A stretch of DNA of 7,783 nt, taken from positions 1 through 7,783 of the forward strand of contig JADLAH010000039.1 in assembly GCA_020848315.1 (NCBI GenBank), in the 5' to 3' direction. Both the position numbers and the translations under genes were made by a program. Below the pieces are notes generated by a model, which made no database searches, was not told the DNA's origin, and was given only the letters and a program-made list of their open reading frames with translations. Source of the DNA: Chitinophagales bacterium (GTDB lineage: Bacteria; Bacteroidota; Bacteroidia; Chitinophagales; JADIYW01). Each line of letters opens with the position of its first letter. The first letter of the stretch is position 1. Below, piece after piece: positions 6,508-7,783 of the stretch.

Positions 6508-6512
6508 AAAAA

Positions 6513-7079
6513 ATGAATGCAAGCATTGAAAAATATCTGAAAGCCTACAATTGGATGCAATGGTTGGGCTGGCTTTCCGCAAGTTGCCTGCTAATGTCTG
6601 GGGTTTCCGCCGCCTTTTGGGTGTTGTCGGCCTTTCAGTTGCTTGCGCTGGCTGAAATATTTCACGCCTACAAAAAATGGAGTTCCACTACCGTAGCGTT
6701 GTGCGCAGCACAAACAGGCGCCCGGATATACATGCTGATCTGGATGTATATTCTGGTAATAGAAGGCAATGCCGCCACAGATGCCATTACAAAGACCATC
6801 GCTTATATCATGTTGTATTGCTGGTGTCTGGCAGAAATTATTCGATATGGCTATTATCTTTTCCGCGATTCCGATGTGTGGAAGTGGTGTCGTTATAATG
6901 CCTTTCGTTTGCTTTATCCCGTAGGTGTTTCCTGTGAATTGTTTCTGCTCTATGTGGTATTCAGCAGGACGGCTGAACTTTGGATAAAAATTTTAATGAT
7001 AATTACGCTGGCTGCTTATATTATTGCATTTCCGAAGTTATATTTACACCTTCAAAAACAGCGAAAACAAAAGTTATAA
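6513..7079 (+). CDS. PTPLA/HACD (Phs1)-like membrane 3-hydroxyacyl-CoA dehydratase
   Basis: The 188-aa multi-spanning membrane protein should dehydrate 3-hydroxyacyl-CoA to trans-2-enoyl-CoA, the third step of the fatty-acid elongation cycle. The family is best known from the eukaryotic endoplasmic reticulum (yeast Phs1, human HACD1-4). Family blocks appear in order: YNWMQWLGW (12-20); LALAEIFHA (44-52) with Glu48 and His51; W-S-S-T-T then Q67 and R71; WCLAEIIRYGYY (104-115), matching the family W-x3-E-x-I-R-Y-x3; and RYNAFRLLYPVGVSCE (127-142). In the last block Tyr135 and Glu142 are seven apart, the spacing of the Phs1 catalytic pair Tyr149/Glu156. Hydrophobic segments lie at about 13-47, 65-83, 93-116, 133-150 and 155-176, and the C-terminus is basic (QKQRKQKL). 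It follows a strong Shine-Dalgarno and precedes the FabG4-like reductase by 31 bp, probably in one transcript opposite MarR. Substrate chain length and CoA/ACP preference are not visible. Confidence 0.87.
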   Translation: MNASIEKYLKAYNWMQWLGWLSASCLLMSGVSAAFWVLSAFQLLALAEIFHAYKKWSSTTVALCAAQTGARIYMLIWMYILVIEGNAATDAITKTIAYIMLYCWCLAEIIRYGYYLFRDSDVWKWCRYNAFRLLYPVGVSCELFLLYVVFSRTAELWIKILMIITLAAYIIAFPKLYLHLQKQRKQKL

Positions 7080-7110
7080 ATATTTTTTACCGTATAAATT
7101 GAAATATACC

Positions 7111-7783
7111 ATGAATGATTATCTGCAAAATGCCACCCTTCGCCAATTACTGAAAACATTGAATATTCCTGTTCCCGTACCGCCGATTCTGAAGCGCAAC
7201 GGAAACGCCTATTCGCAGGATGAACTGAAAGCAAAGGCAGTGGCTGTAACCGGTAAGGAAACCGATTTTCTGCATGGTCTGCAGAAGTCTTTGTCTGCTC
7301 AGGTGAAAACCGCCACTATCTATGAAGACAAAATAGACGGTTTGGTGGTGAGTACCGCAGGTATGCAGACACTGGAAGATCTGGAAGATTTGTATACCAC
7401 CATAAAAAATACCGTTTCCAGAATTGCGGCGAATGGCCGTATTGTGATTGTATCCCGCGTGGACAGCACAGATGTGCTGGCTTATTCGGTGCAGCGTTCC
7501 GTGGAAGGATTTACAAGAGCATTATCTAAAGAAATCGGCGGGAAAAAAGGGGTGACCGTAAATCAGTTGAAAGTGACGCTGGATTCCGTTTCTCCTGATT
7601 CAGTGGCCAATGCAGCTTTCTTCTTTCTGAGTGATAAATCGCCTTTCATCACCGGTCAGGTGGTGGAACTGAGCAATGATACTGCTACCGAATTTTCTGC
7701 TCCTGTGCAACTGCTCGCAGGAAAGGTGGCCATCGTTACCGGTGGGGCGCGTGGTATCGGCGCGGCCGCAGCGCGTGTATTGC
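7111..7783 (+). CDS. FabG4-type (high-molecular-weight) 3-oxoacyl reductase, 3' end outside the window
   Basis: An open frame of 224 codons reaches the window edge, so only the N-terminal half is seen. It resembles the long FabG proteins (about 450 aa; mycobacterial FabG4 type) that reduce 3-oxoacyl thioesters, often CoA-linked and NADH-dependent. Residues about 1-190 form a degenerate SDR-like domain: strand DGLVVSTAG (76-84), RIVIVSR (110-116), then Y125-SVQ-R129, where the usual YxxxK lysine is arginine, VEGFTRALSKEIG (131-143), and FITGQVVEL (179-187), the normal SDR C-terminal turn. No TGxxxGIG precedes it. A linker leads to the true catalytic domain, which opens with LLAGKVAIVTGGARGIG (201-217), the intact nucleotide-binding motif. 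The ATG at 7111 lacks a Shine-Dalgarno but gives the full N-terminal domain. Its likely role is the keto-reduction step before the PTPLA-like dehydration. Thiolase and MaoC genes often accompany this type and may lie just downstream. Confidence 0.9.
   Translation, partial: MNDYLQNATLRQLLKTLNIPVPVPPILKRNGNAYSQDELKAKAVAVTGKETDFLHGLQKSLSAQVKTATIYEDKIDGLVVSTAGMQTLEDLEDLYTTIKNTVSRIAANGRIVIVSRVDSTDVLAYSVQRSVEGFTRALSKEIGGKKGVTVNQLKVTLDSVSPDSVANAAFFFLSDKSPFITGQVVELSNDTATEFSAPVQLLAGKVAIVTGGARGIGAAAARVL

Overview
The window looks like chromosomal DNA from a member of the Bacteroidota, perhaps a Chitinophaga/Saprospira-like or Sphingobacteria-like lineage; the sequence does not fix the exact group. The reasons are a secreted protein ending in a type IX secretion (T9SS) 'LLYPNP…' C-terminal sorting domain, AT-rich spacers, mostly absent Shine-Dalgarno sequences, and a long VLCAD-like acyl-CoA dehydrogenase of a kind common in that phylum.

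Layout. (1) 98-2293, minus strand: a secreted clan GH-A-like glycoside hydrolase with a T9SS tail. (2) 2294-2445: a divergent spacer rich in symmetry, with a 12+6+12 inverted repeat, a perfect 22-bp palindrome and repeated TTTTCTG words. (3) 2446-4251, plus: a VLCAD/ACAD9-like acyl-CoA dehydrogenase, closed by a strong intrinsic terminator at 4296-4329. (4) 4349-5945, plus: a type IV AbiEi/AbiEii toxin-antitoxin cassette, preceded by two 21-bp inverted-repeat sites that are exact reverse complements of each other, 63 bp apart centre to centre. (5) 5984-6460, minus: a MarR-family regulator. (6) From 6513, plus: a small membrane protein of the PTPLA/HACD (Phs1) family, the 3-hydroxyacyl-CoA dehydratase of eukaryotic very-long-chain fatty-acid elongation. 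It is followed 31 bp later by a FabG4-type 3-oxoacyl reductase with two SDR-like regions, which runs off the window.

How the genes may work together. The dehydrogenase, the 3-hydroxyacyl dehydratase, the ketoacyl reductase and MarR together look like a fatty acyl-CoA metabolic locus (beta-oxidation, or its reversal/chain elongation). An AbiE defence/addiction cassette sits between the dehydrogenase and the rest. The most notable item is the eukaryote-like PTPLA dehydratase next to a FabG4-type reductase under a divergent MarR gene: two consecutive steps of an elongation cycle in a bacterium. The second is the symmetric paired operator in front of abiEi. All family calls come from reading the proteins by eye; no search was run.
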